This document shows positions 1 to 6,554 of a stretch of DNA of 17,897 nucleotides, piece after piece. The position numbers and the translations under genes are program-made. Position 1 is the stretch's first letter. Every line of letters begins with the position of its first letter. The DNA lies in assembly GCA_016844515.1 (NCBI GenBank), contig JAERMP010000114.1, positions 1 to 17,897 of the forward strand. Direction: 5' to 3'. The notes beneath the pieces are model-generated. The model did no database searches. It was not told the DNA's origin and saw only the letters and a list, made by a program, of their open reading frames with translations. Source of the stretch: Thermoleophilia bacterium. GTDB lineage: Bacteria > Actinomycetota > Thermoleophilia > Gaiellales > Gaiellaceae.

Positions 1-2149
1 CCTTGCGAAGCGTCTCGAGCTCAGCTCGCAGTGCTCCAAGCTCGCGCGAGCGTTCGTTCAAGACTGCCCAGGCGGACCCGGACGTCACGGCCTCGATGCG
101 CCTGACTCCAGCACCGACGGACCCCTCCGAGAGGATCACGAACGGGCCGATCTCCGCCGTCGACGCAACGTGCGTCCCGCCACACAGCTCAACGGAGAAG
201 CCGGGCACCTCGACCACGCGGACGATGTCCCCGTACTTCTCTCCGAAGAGCATCATCGCCCCCAGGCGGCGCGCCTCGTCGATCGGAGTCTCGAAGACAT
301 GGACGGGCAGGTTCTCGAAGACTCGCTCGTTGACACGACGCTCGACCGCCTCGCGCTCGTCAGCGCTCAGCGCCTGCTCGTGAGTGAAGTCGAAGCGGAG
401 CTTGTCAGGACGTACCGCCGAACCTGCCTGCCGAACGTGCTCGCCCAGGACGTCGCGCAGCGCCTGGTGCAGCAGATGTGTCCCGGTGTGGTTCGCCATC
501 GTCGGGAAGCGAACGACCCATGGCACCACCGCCCGCACCCGGTCTCCGGCCGCAAGACCCGATCCGCGAAGCAGGAGTGCCTGGTCGTCTTCGAAGCGGT
601 ACGCCTCGACCACCTCCCCACCCACATCGGAGCCGTCGTCGCGCTCGACAGTCCCCTGATCGGTCACTTGGCCGCCTCCCGACGGGTAGAACGGAGACTC
701 TCGAAGCTTCGCGAGGAACAGGCCCTCCTCGATCTGCTCGAGCGCACCGATCTGCGTGAGGACGTCGGTCTTTCCGTAGCCCACGAACTCCGTCTCGAAC
801 CCGGCGCCCCGGGCGAAATCGGCGGCGCGCTGGAGCTCAGTCGTTCCCCCCGCGCGTGAGATCTCGCGGTGGCGCTCCATCTCGACGCGGTAGCCGTCGA
901 CGTCGACCGCCTGGCCTCGCTCCTCGGCCAGCTCGACGGTGAGCTCGAGCGGGAACCCATACGTCGCGGCGAGCGTGAACGCCTGCTCGCCCGAGATCGA
1001 CTCGCTGCCGGCGAGCTCCTCTAACAGCCGCAGTCCGCGTTCCAGCGTCTCTCCGAAGCGCTCCTCCTCCTGCCGTACCACGCGGGCGATCTCCTCCGCC
1101 TGGCCGGGCAGCTCGGGATAGGCCGCACCCATCTGCTCGACGACAACCGCGGACAGTCGATGGATGTCATGGAGCCCGATCCGCTGCGCCTGCTGAACCG
1201 CACGCCGGATGATCCGACGCAAGACGTAGCCACGACCCTCGTTCGACGGCGTCACACCGTCTCCGACGAGGAACGTCATCCCTCGGCCATGGTCGGCGAG
1301 CACACGATGCGCCTTTGTGGCCGCCGGCGAGTCGCCGTAGGCGGCGCCCGACTCCGTGGCGATCCAGTCCATGATCTCGCGGTAGCCGTCCGTCTCGTAC
1401 ACGGACATCACGTCCTGGAGGATCGCCGCGCCGCGCTCGAGGCCGAGACCGGTGTCGATGTTCTCCTTGGGGAGCGGCGTCAGCGTGCCGTCGGCGTGCA
1501 GCTCGTACGCCATGAAGACGAGGTTCCAGAACTCGAGGAAGCGCGGGCAGCGCGTACAGCCGGGCGCGCAGTCGGGCGCGCCGCAGCTGTGCTCCTCGCC
1601 CCAGTCGTAGTAGAGCTCCGAGTCGGGGCCGCACGGCCCGGGGCCGCCGACCGACCAGAAGTTCTCCGAGGTCGGCAGCGGGACGATCCGCTCCATCGGC
1701 ATGCCATTACGCTGCCAGAGCTCGATCGCGACCTCGTCGGGCCCGAGCTTCAGCTGCGGATCGCCGGCGTGGACGCTCGCCCAGACGCGATCCCAGTCGA
1801 GCTGCATCACGTCCTGCACGAACTCGCGTGCAAACTCGATCGCACCCTCCTTGAAGTACTGACCGAACGAGAAGTTGCCGAGCATCTCGAAGAAGGTGAG
1901 GTGGTGGCCGTCGAGCCCGACCTCGTCGATGTCGACGGTCCGGAAGACCTTCTGCGACGCGGTGGTCAGCAGTGCGGGCGGAGACTCGTCGCCGAGAAAG
2001 AACGGCATCTGCGGCTGCATTCCCGCAGTGATGAGGAGCGTCGAGTGATCGTCGGCCCGAGGCACGAGCGAGGCCGACGGGCACCGGAGGTGGCCACGTT
2101 CCTCGAAGAACGAGAGGAAGCCCTCACGCAGCTCAGCAGTCGTGCGCAT
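1..2149 (-). CDS. alaS: Alanyl-tRNA synthetase, 3' end beyond the window
   Basis: Cytoplasmic class II synthetase that charges tRNA(Ala) and edits mischarged Ser/Gly. I translated most of the 716 visible codons and found one open frame. The N-terminal catalytic core contains ITAGMQPQMPFF, HHLTFFEMLGNFSFG and ENIDTGLG. The editing domain has HTGTHLLHQAL (first metal-binding HxxxH, near 467-497) and VELCGGTH (Cys/His metal ligands, near 185-205). The last visible residues are a charged helix leading to the DHHA1/C-Ala region. The family is usually about 870-900 residues, so some 150-180 are off the left edge. I chose the ATG at 2149 because it begins the conserved MRTTAELR...FF N-terminus and lies 6 nt after a TAGAAT box. 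An ATG 4 nt upstream (2153) is out of frame and stops quickly. It is the last gene of the mnmA-DUF948-alaS run, with a 40-nt gap before it. Confidence 0.97.
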   Translation of the reverse strand, partial: MRTTAELREGFLSFFEERGHLRCPSASLVPRADDHSTLLITAGMQPQMPFFLGDESPPALLTTASQKVFRTVDIDEVGLDGHHLTFFEMLGNFSFGQYFKEGAIEFAREFVQDVMQLDWDRVWASVHAGDPQLKLGPDEVAIELWQRNGMPMERIVPLPTSENFWSVGGPGPCGPDSELYYDWGEEHSCGAPDCAPGCTRCPRFLEFWNLVFMAYELHADGTLTPLPKENIDTGLGLERGAAILQDVMSVYETDGYREIMDWIATESGAAYGDSPAATKAHRVLADHGRGMTFLVGDGVTPSNEGRGYVLRRIIRRAVQQAQRIGLHDIHRLSAVVVEQMGAAYPELPGQAEEIARVVRQEEERFGETLERGLRLLEELAGSESISGEQAFTLAATYGFPLELTVELAEERGQAVDVDGYRVEMERHREISRAGGTTELQRAADFARGAGFETEFVGYGKTDVLTQIGALEQIEEGLFLAKLRESPFYPSGGGQVTDQGTVERDDGSDVGGEVVEAYRFEDDQALLLRGSGLAAGDRVRAVVPWVVRFPTMANHTGTHLLHQALRDVLGEHVRQAGSAVRPDKLRFDFTHEQALSADEREAVERRVNERVFENLPVHVFETPIDEARRLGAMMLFGEKYGDIVRVVEVPGFSVELCGGTHVASTAEIGPFVILSEGSVGAGVRRIEAVTSGSAWAVLNERSRELGALRAELETLRK

Positions 2150-2155
2150 GCATGG

Positions 2156-2161
2156 ATTCTA
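2156..2161 (-). promoter_or_regulatory. Leaderless-type -10 box (TAGAAT) for alaS
   Basis: TAGAAT on the minus strand ends 6 nt before the alaS ATG at 2149, and no Shine-Dalgarno-like sequence lies in that gap. In actinobacteria a TANNNT box at this distance usually places transcription initiation at the start codon. It suggests alaS has its own promoter inside the cluster. This is inference from position and motif only. Confidence 0.6.
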
Positions 2162-2189
2162 CGAAGGGGTCGGCGCGCTTCGGTGAGCG

Positions 2190-2678
2190 CTACGCGGCAG
2201 GTGGCGTTTCTTCGGGTTCCGTCCTGCTTGCGTTGCGTAGCTCCTCGTCGAGCTCGCTCTCGCGCTTCGCGGCAGCGTCCTTGGCGACGTGCATCGCCTC
2301 GCCGACGTCGCGGCGCGCGCGGAAGGCTGCCACGCCGTGCGAGACACCAGCGGCGAGCCCGGTCACCTTCTTCACAGGTGTTGTGATCGCGGTCGAGACG
2401 GCCCGTACAGCCGTATCGGCGCTTTCGGCCATCGACACCGCGCTGTCGGTCACGACGTCGAGCTTGTCGATCTGGTCGTTGACTCGATCGACGGTGCCTC
2501 CCGCCTTGACGATCACGGGCAGGAGGTCGCGCTCCGAGCCCTTGATGAACGAAGAGAGCCGAGCGAAGGTGCCGCCCATCCGTACGAGCATGTACGCCAG
2601 AGCGAGGCCACCAGCCACGAAGAACGCCGCGAGCGCGTAGTTGAGGATGTCGCCGGAAGTGGAGGCCAGGACGGTCAT
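2190..2678 (-). CDS. DUF948-like single-pass membrane protein
   Basis: 162-residue protein of unknown biochemical role. Residues about 12-32 (LNYALAAFFVAGGLALAYML) form one strong membrane helix. The rest is cytoplasmic-looking: an amphipathic, Val/Asp-rich segment (DRVNDQIDKLDVVTDSAVSMAESADTAV, described by its pattern of spaced hydrophobics) that could be a coiled coil, then a charged Glu/Arg/Pro-rich tail. This layout matches DUF948 proteins, which in my memory are often found next to alaS in actinobacteria. The frame stays open far upstream, but that part overlaps mnmA in another frame. I therefore chose the ATG at 2678, which sits 7 nt after a TAGGAT box and just before the membrane helix. 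It lies 23 nt after mnmA and 40 nt before alaS. Confidence 0.88.
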   Translation of the reverse strand: MTVLASTSGDILNYALAAFFVAGGLALAYMLVRMGGTFARLSSFIKGSERDLLPVIVKAGGTVDRVNDQIDKLDVVTDSAVSMAESADTAVRAVSTAITTPVKKVTGLAAGVSHGVAAFRARRDVGEAMHVAKDAAAKRESELDEELRNASRTEPEETPPAA

Positions 2679-2685
2679 CGCCGTG

Positions 2686-2691
2686 ATCCTA
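2686..2691 (-). promoter_or_regulatory. Leaderless-type -10 box (TAGGAT) for the DUF948-like gene
   Basis: TAGGAT on the minus strand, preceded by CATC, ends 7 nt before the ATG at 2678. The CATCTAG core is shared with the mnmA and hutH boxes. The box lies in the 23-nt gap after mnmA, so this gene may be transcribed separately as well as by read-through. Confidence 0.55.
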
Positions 2692-2701
2692 GATGCTCGA
2701 T

Positions 2702-3936
2702 CTAGGCAACGCCGGTGATGATGCCGGCGCCGACGACGGCGTCGTCGTCGTACACGACGGCCACCTGGCCGCGTGCTACCGCGTGTACCGGCTCCTCGAG
2801 CTCGAGGGAAAAGCCTCCGTTCACAGCCATGACAGAGGCGAGAACGGGGGGCGACCCATAGCGCAGCTTGGCCTCGCCACGGGAGACCGGTACGTACAGG
2901 CGACCATCGACCTCGACGCTCGTGACCGCAAGCGACTCGTGGGGGCCGACCACAACCGCGTTCGAAGACCGATCGGTTCGAAGCACGTACAACGGCCGGG
3001 AGGCGGCCACCCCGAGGCCGCGACGCTGACCGGCGGTGAATCTCCAGTACCCGTCGTGCCGACCGAGGACCTGGCCGCTCTCGTCGACGACCTCTCCGGT
3101 TTCCGAACGGAGTCCTTGCCGTTCGAGAAAGTCCCGATAGTTGCCGCCGCCGAGAAAACACGCCTCCTGGCTCTCCAAGCGACCTGCAGCAGCGAGCCCG
3201 GCACCCAAGGCCTCCGCACGCGTCTCCTCCTTCGACTGCGCGCCGAGCGGGAAGCGGACGCGAGCGAGCGCGTCGGAAGCGAGCGTCGCGAGCATGTAGG
3301 ACTGATCCTTGCGGGCGTCGGTCGCCCGAGCGACGAGGAGCCTCCCTTGACGCTCGACAACGCGCGCGTAGTGCCCCGTCCAGAGAGTCTCGGCCCCGGC
3401 ACGCGAGACGAACGCGAGCAGCTCGTCGAAGCGAAATGCGCCGTTGCAGCGAATGCAGGGATTCGGCGTCTCCCCTGCCTCGTACCCGTCCGCGAACGGC
3501 TGGACCACAGCGCGGCGGAACTCTTCACGCAGGTCGAGCGTGACGTGCGGCAGGCCGAGCGAATGGCACGTGCTGCGAGCGGCGGCGACCGCAGCCGGCG
3601 AGCAGCACGCGCGCTCGGCGTCGGGAGCAGCCGGGTCCTGCCAGAGCCGCAAGGTCACGCCGATCGCGCAGCGCTGTCCACGCCTCCACTCATGGCGACG
3701 ACCGCCCGACCTGGCTCGGGCGGTGCGGCGAAGATCTGCCCAAGAGCCGATGCGAGCGCCTCGACCGCGAGCGGCTCGCCGGTGACCGTGGCCGCGTCGA
3801 GCAGCGTCAATCCTGCGAGCGCACGTTCGAGACGCTCGGCGTGGGCATCGACGATGACGTCTCCGCGCACCCAGAGGCGAACGGATGCCCATTCATCACC
3901 TCGCGTTGCGTCCCCGAAGACCTCGACCGATGTCAC
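2702..3936 (-). pseudogene. mnmA: tRNA 2-thiouridine(34) synthase MnmA, frame interrupted
   Basis: MnmA is an ATP-dependent thiouridylase that makes s2U34 in tRNA Lys/Glu/Gln. The PP-loop AMSGGVDSA is read in the frame opening with GTG at 3936. Everything after it (GVTLRLW, GETPNPCIRCN with the first catalytic Cys, SQEACFLGG with the second, TAGQRRGLGVA) is read in another frame ending at TAG 2702-2704. At 3668-3672 the expected helix of about 9-11 residues between GGVDSA and AIGVTLR is missing and only 2 nt remain. A deletion of roughly 25-34 nt has therefore shifted the frame, and the PP-loop frame stops at once. A simple +1/-1 slip would not restore the missing residues. Residues 1-75 are an N-terminal extension absent from typical MnmA. 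GTG 3936 is chosen because it lies 6 nt after TAGCCT. The gene may be decayed or mis-assembled. Confidence 0.9.
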
Positions 3937-4189
3937 AAAGCCAGGCTAGATGATTGATGCTGCGATCTCGCGCGTTCGGAGGCGCGATCCTGCGTCGAGA
4001 CCGCTGGCGCGACGCTGCTCCCGGGCGTGCTCCACCCTGCCGATGAAGCCCCGGCCGCCGAGAACCTGGCTAGCCAGGTGGGTGCCGTGCGGAGCGTCGG
4101 GTACCACCTAGCTCCGACGCCGGCTCCCTTCACGTGTCTGTTGGTTCACGTTTGAGCCGTGGCCACGCACAGGGTCGAGCCGTCCCATC
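3937..4189 (-). other. 253-nt intergenic region between the RlpA-like gene and mnmA; palindrome and hairpin
   Basis: I find no credible gene here. Besides the mnmA promoter at its left end, it holds three structures. One is a perfect 16-nt palindrome (ACCTGGCTAGCCAGGT, 4064-4079). Another is a hairpin with a 7-bp stem GCGTCGG/CCGACGC and a 13-nt loop (4094-4120). The third is a 10-nt palindrome CGTGGCCACG (4158-4167) just after the RlpA-like stop. These could end the RlpA-like transcript or form a structured RNA. No U-tract follows any of them, so a classical intrinsic terminator is not supported. Confidence 0.4.
3943..3948 (-). promoter_or_regulatory. Leaderless-type -10 box (TAGCCT) for mnmA
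   Basis: TAGCCT on the minus strand ends 6 nt before the GTG start of mnmA. The upstream ATCAATCATC is nearly identical to the sequence before the hutH box (ATCAACCATC), giving a shared ATCAAYCATCTAGNCT element at two distant promoters. No Shine-Dalgarno sequence is visible. Confidence 0.6.
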
Positions 4190-4618
4190 CTACCCTCCGC
4201 TCTCGGCCGCGAACCGCCACTCGAGCTCGACGGTTCCGTCGAGGCCGAGCATCCCCGCCAGAGCCTCGGTGACTTCGAGCTGCCTCCCGGGCTCCACGAG
4301 CGAGTTGTCGATCACCTCGGTGAGCACCTGGGTGTCGCCGTAGCGGAGCACGACCTTCGCTCCACAAGGAAGCACCGGGTGCGTGGCACCGAGCGACTCG
4401 GGGGCGAGAACCTGTCCGCAGGTCGTTCGCTGAGCGTCGCCGGACGCGCCCCGAGACCCCGCGAAAGCGGTATTCCAGCCTGCCGGGGCGGGCGCGCTCG
4501 TCAACGCAGCGGCGCCCGGGTCCGATGAGCGTTGCTCGATGATGGCCATCGCGGAGACGGCCGAAACCAAGGCCACGCCGGCGAGGAGGACGAGGCGCTG
4601 GGGAAAGGAGCGCGTCAC
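4190..4618 (-). CDS. Exported RlpA-like double-psi beta-barrel protein
   Basis: 142-residue cell-envelope protein. Residues about 8-27 (RLVLLAGVALVSAVSAMAII) are a signal peptide or membrane anchor after a basic N-terminus. A Ser/Pro/Ala-rich linker follows to about residue 60. The rest is a double-psi beta-barrel of the RlpA/expansin type: TTCGQVLAPESLGATHPVLPCG with a probable disulfide pair Cys67/Cys85, then VLRYGDTQV and EVIDNS with Asp104, the position of the conserved acidic residue. The usual second motif (WDLS-like) is replaced by LEVTEA. In other bacteria such domains act on peptidoglycan or naked glycans, but activity is not proven by this sequence. It starts with GTG at 4618, weakly supported by a CANNNT-type box 7 nt upstream, and stops with TAG. 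The leader resembles a c-di-AMP riboswitch, which would fit a wall enzyme. Confidence 0.85.
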   Translation of the reverse strand: MTRSFPQRLVLLAGVALVSAVSAMAIIEQRSSDPGAAALTSAPAPAGWNTAFAGSRGASGDAQRTTCGQVLAPESLGATHPVLPCGAKVVLRYGDTQVLTEVIDNSLVEPGRQLEVTEALAGMLGLDGTVELEWRFAAESGG

Positions 4619-4649
4619 GCCCGGAAGTGTGGCCGACGGTGCAGCCGGA

Positions 4650-4740
4650 GCGTCGAGTGACGGGCGGCGCGGCGTCCATCGCGCGGCCCTTCACCCAACC
4701 ACCCCCAGGGGATCCCCGAGACCCCTGTGGTCAGGCTATC
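4650..4740 (-). promoter_or_regulatory. Possible degenerate c-di-AMP (ydaO-type) riboswitch in the leader of the RlpA-like gene
   Basis: The 193-nt gap between the RlpA-like start (4618) and the aspS stop contains, in minus-strand order, GGGGATCCCC (4717-4708), GGGTGAA (4696-4690), a strong hairpin GGGC-C-GCGCG/CGCGC-C-GCCC (4689-4662) and CCCGTCA (4664-4658), about 40 nt before the start codon. From memory, ydaO RNAs carry GGGGA-UCC, GGGGUGAAUC, a variable hairpin and CCCGACAGCU in this order and commonly control wall-remodelling genes in actinobacteria. The usual AGCUAACCUCG tail is poorly matched, so the call is tentative. The rest of the gap shows nothing I can name. Confidence 0.33.
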
Positions 4741-4811
4741 GAGAATCGTGCACCGAATGGGTAACGGCTTCGAGACGATTCAAGGCCAACTCCAGGGCCG
4801 CGGAGCACCGC

Positions 4812-6554
4812 CTATTGCGGCTCTTCGACGATGGTGATGCCGAGCTCCTCCAGCTGAGCCGGTGTGACGTGAGACGGCGCACCGCTCATCGGATCGAGAC
4901 CGGCCTGGTTCTTCGGGAACGCGATGACATCACGAAGGTTCGGCTCGCCTGCAAGCACCATGACGGTCCGATCGATCCCCAGCGCGATTCCACCGTGCGG
5001 CGGTGCGCCCATCGCCAACGCATCGAGCAGGAAGCCGAACTTCGAGCGCTGCTCCTCGCGGCTCAGGGAGAGCGTGTCGAACACGCGCGCCTGGAGGTCG
5101 GGCTCGTGGATTCGGAACGAGCCCCCGCCGAGCTCGTTCCCATTCACCACGAGGTCGTACGCATACGCGAGTGCCGCGCCCGGCTCGGCGCCGAAGCGTT
5201 CTCGCCAGTCGTCCGTCGGGCGAGTGAACGGATGGTGCTTCGCGTTCCACCGCCCCTCGTCCTCGTCCCACTCGAACATCGGGAAGTCGACGATCCAGGC
5301 GAACGTGAACACATCGTCATCGATCAGGCCTAACTCGCGTCCGAGGTGCAGGCGGAGGTTCCCGAGCACGCGAGAGGTGATCTCCCACGTGTCAGCGCAG
5401 AAGAGGAGCGCCTCACCCGGCTGGATTCGAAGCGCCGACACCTCCGCTTCGGACAAGAACTTCAGGATCGGCGAGCGGACCTCGCCCGACTCGGCGTCGC
5501 TGACGACGTACGCAAGACCCTTCGCCCCTCGCTCCTTCGCAATCTCCTCGAGCGCCGCGAGCTCAGCCCGCGAGTACGTGCGCGGCACGCGCAGGAAGCG
5601 GACGGCCTGCGCGCCGGCGAAGACGCCGAACTCAGAGCCGCGCGTCGCCTCCGTGGCATCCTCGATCTCGAGCGCGAAGCGCGTGTCCGGCTTGTCCGAG
5701 CCGAAGCGGCGGTCGGCCTCCTCGTACGTCATGCGCGAGAACGGTGTCGCGATCCCGACTCCGAGACATTCCTGCCAGATAGCCGCGAACATTCCCTCGA
5801 TCAGAGCGAAGAGCTCCTCACGATCCGGAAACGACATCTCGACGTCCAGCTGTGTGATCTCTTGCACGCGATCGGCGCGAAGATCCTCATCCCGAAAGCA
5901 GATCGCGATCTGGTAGTAGCGGTCGAAGCCGGCGATCATCGTCAGCTGCTTGAGGATCTGCGGGCTTTGCGGCAAGGCGAAGAAGCGCCCCTTGTGCAGG
6001 CGACTCGGAACGACGAAGTCCCGCGCCCCCTCGGGAGTCGGCTTGAACAGGATCGGGGTCTGGATGTCGAGGAATCCGGCCGCTTCCATCTCGCGGCGGA
6101 TGATCCCGACCATCTGCGCGCGCAGTCGAAGGTTGCGCTGGAGTTTCTCGCGCCGCAGATCGAGCCAGCGGTAGCGCAGGCGCAGCGTCTCGTCGACGCC
6201 TTCCTCGTCGAGCTGGAACGGGAGCGGCGTCGAGCGCGAGACGATCTCGAGCTCGTCCACATGGAGCTCCACCTCGCCGGTCAGCATCTTCGCGTTCACG
6301 GTCTCGGGCGAGCGCGCGACGACCTCTCCTCTCACTCGCAAGACGAACTCGTTGCGAATTTCCTTCGCGAGCTCCGCGGCACCAGGCGCGCGCTCCGGGT
6401 TGATGACGAGCTGCATCAGCCCCGATCGGTCACGGAGATCGACGAAGACGAGACCACCGTGGTCACGCCTGCGCGCTGCCCAGCCGGAAAGCGTCACCGT
6501 CCTGCCGACGTGCTCCGCGCGCGGCTCGCCGCACATGAGATCGCGCCACGTCAC
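4812..6554 (-). CDS. aspS: Aspartyl-tRNA synthetase (probably non-discriminating)
   Basis: Complete 580-residue class IIb synthetase of normal bacterial length and one clean frame. The N-terminal OB-fold anticodon-binding domain (about 1-105) has GWAARRRDHGG. The catalytic domain has QSPQILKQLTMI, motif 2 FRDEDLRADR (residues 220-229), the bacterial insertion domain in the middle, and motif 3 GIDR (526-529). His32 after RRRD is the residue associated with non-discriminating AspRS (it charges both tRNA Asp and tRNA Asn, and GatCAB then amidates), whereas E. coli has Leu there. The second reported determinant is not clearly present, so this is inference. The GTG start at 6554 overlaps the hisS TGA in a GTGA, with a GGGGAGA ribosome site 8 nt upstream (6563-6569). 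It ends with TAG. Confidence 0.97.
   Translation of the reverse strand: MTWRDLMCGEPRAEHVGRTVTLSGWAARRRDHGGLVFVDLRDRSGLMQLVINPERAPGAAELAKEIRNEFVLRVRGEVVARSPETVNAKMLTGEVELHVDELEIVSRSTPLPFQLDEEGVDETLRLRYRWLDLRREKLQRNLRLRAQMVGIIRREMEAAGFLDIQTPILFKPTPEGARDFVVPSRLHKGRFFALPQSPQILKQLTMIAGFDRYYQIAICFRDEDLRADRVQEITQLDVEMSFPDREELFALIEGMFAAIWQECLGVGIATPFSRMTYEEADRRFGSDKPDTRFALEIEDATEATRGSEFGVFAGAQAVRFLRVPRTYSRAELAALEEIAKERGAKGLAYVVSDAESGEVRSPILKFLSEAEVSALRIQPGEALLFCADTWEITSRVLGNLRLHLGRELGLIDDDVFTFAWIVDFPMFEWDEDEGRWNAKHHPFTRPTDDWRERFGAEPGAALAYAYDLVVNGNELGGGSFRIHEPDLQARVFDTLSLSREEQRSKFGFLLDALAMGAPPHGGIALGIDRTVMVLAGEPNLRDVIAFPKNQAGLDPMSGAPSHVTPAQLEELGITIVEEPQ

Noticed and set aside
1160..2386. Long plus-strand open frames opposite alaS, mnmA (2693-3949), aspS (5346-6710) and hutH (11922-13337)
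   Set aside because: All are antisense shadows of recognised genes: Arg/Ala-rich, without motifs, promoters or ribosome sites, as is common in high-GC DNA.
3655..3700. Programmed ribosomal frameshift or translational bypass in mnmA, hutU and ftcD
   Set aside because: Residues expected by the families are absent from the DNA at each junction, so shifting or hopping could not rebuild the protein. No slippery heptamer is present.
4075..4125. T-box-like sequence on the minus strand (AGGTGGTACC near 4101-4110 with a later CCACCT)
   Set aside because: The canonical AGGGUGGNACCGCG is not met, the pairing strands are not contiguous, no stem I with specifier loop is visible, and the downstream gene is mnmA rather than a synthetase or amino-acid gene.
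4164..4174. CACGCACAGGG on the plus strand, identical to part of the c-di-GMP-I riboswitch core
   Set aside because: The second conserved half (GACGCAAAGCC-like) and receptor are missing, it runs opposite to all nearby genes, and it lies just past the end of the RlpA-like gene.
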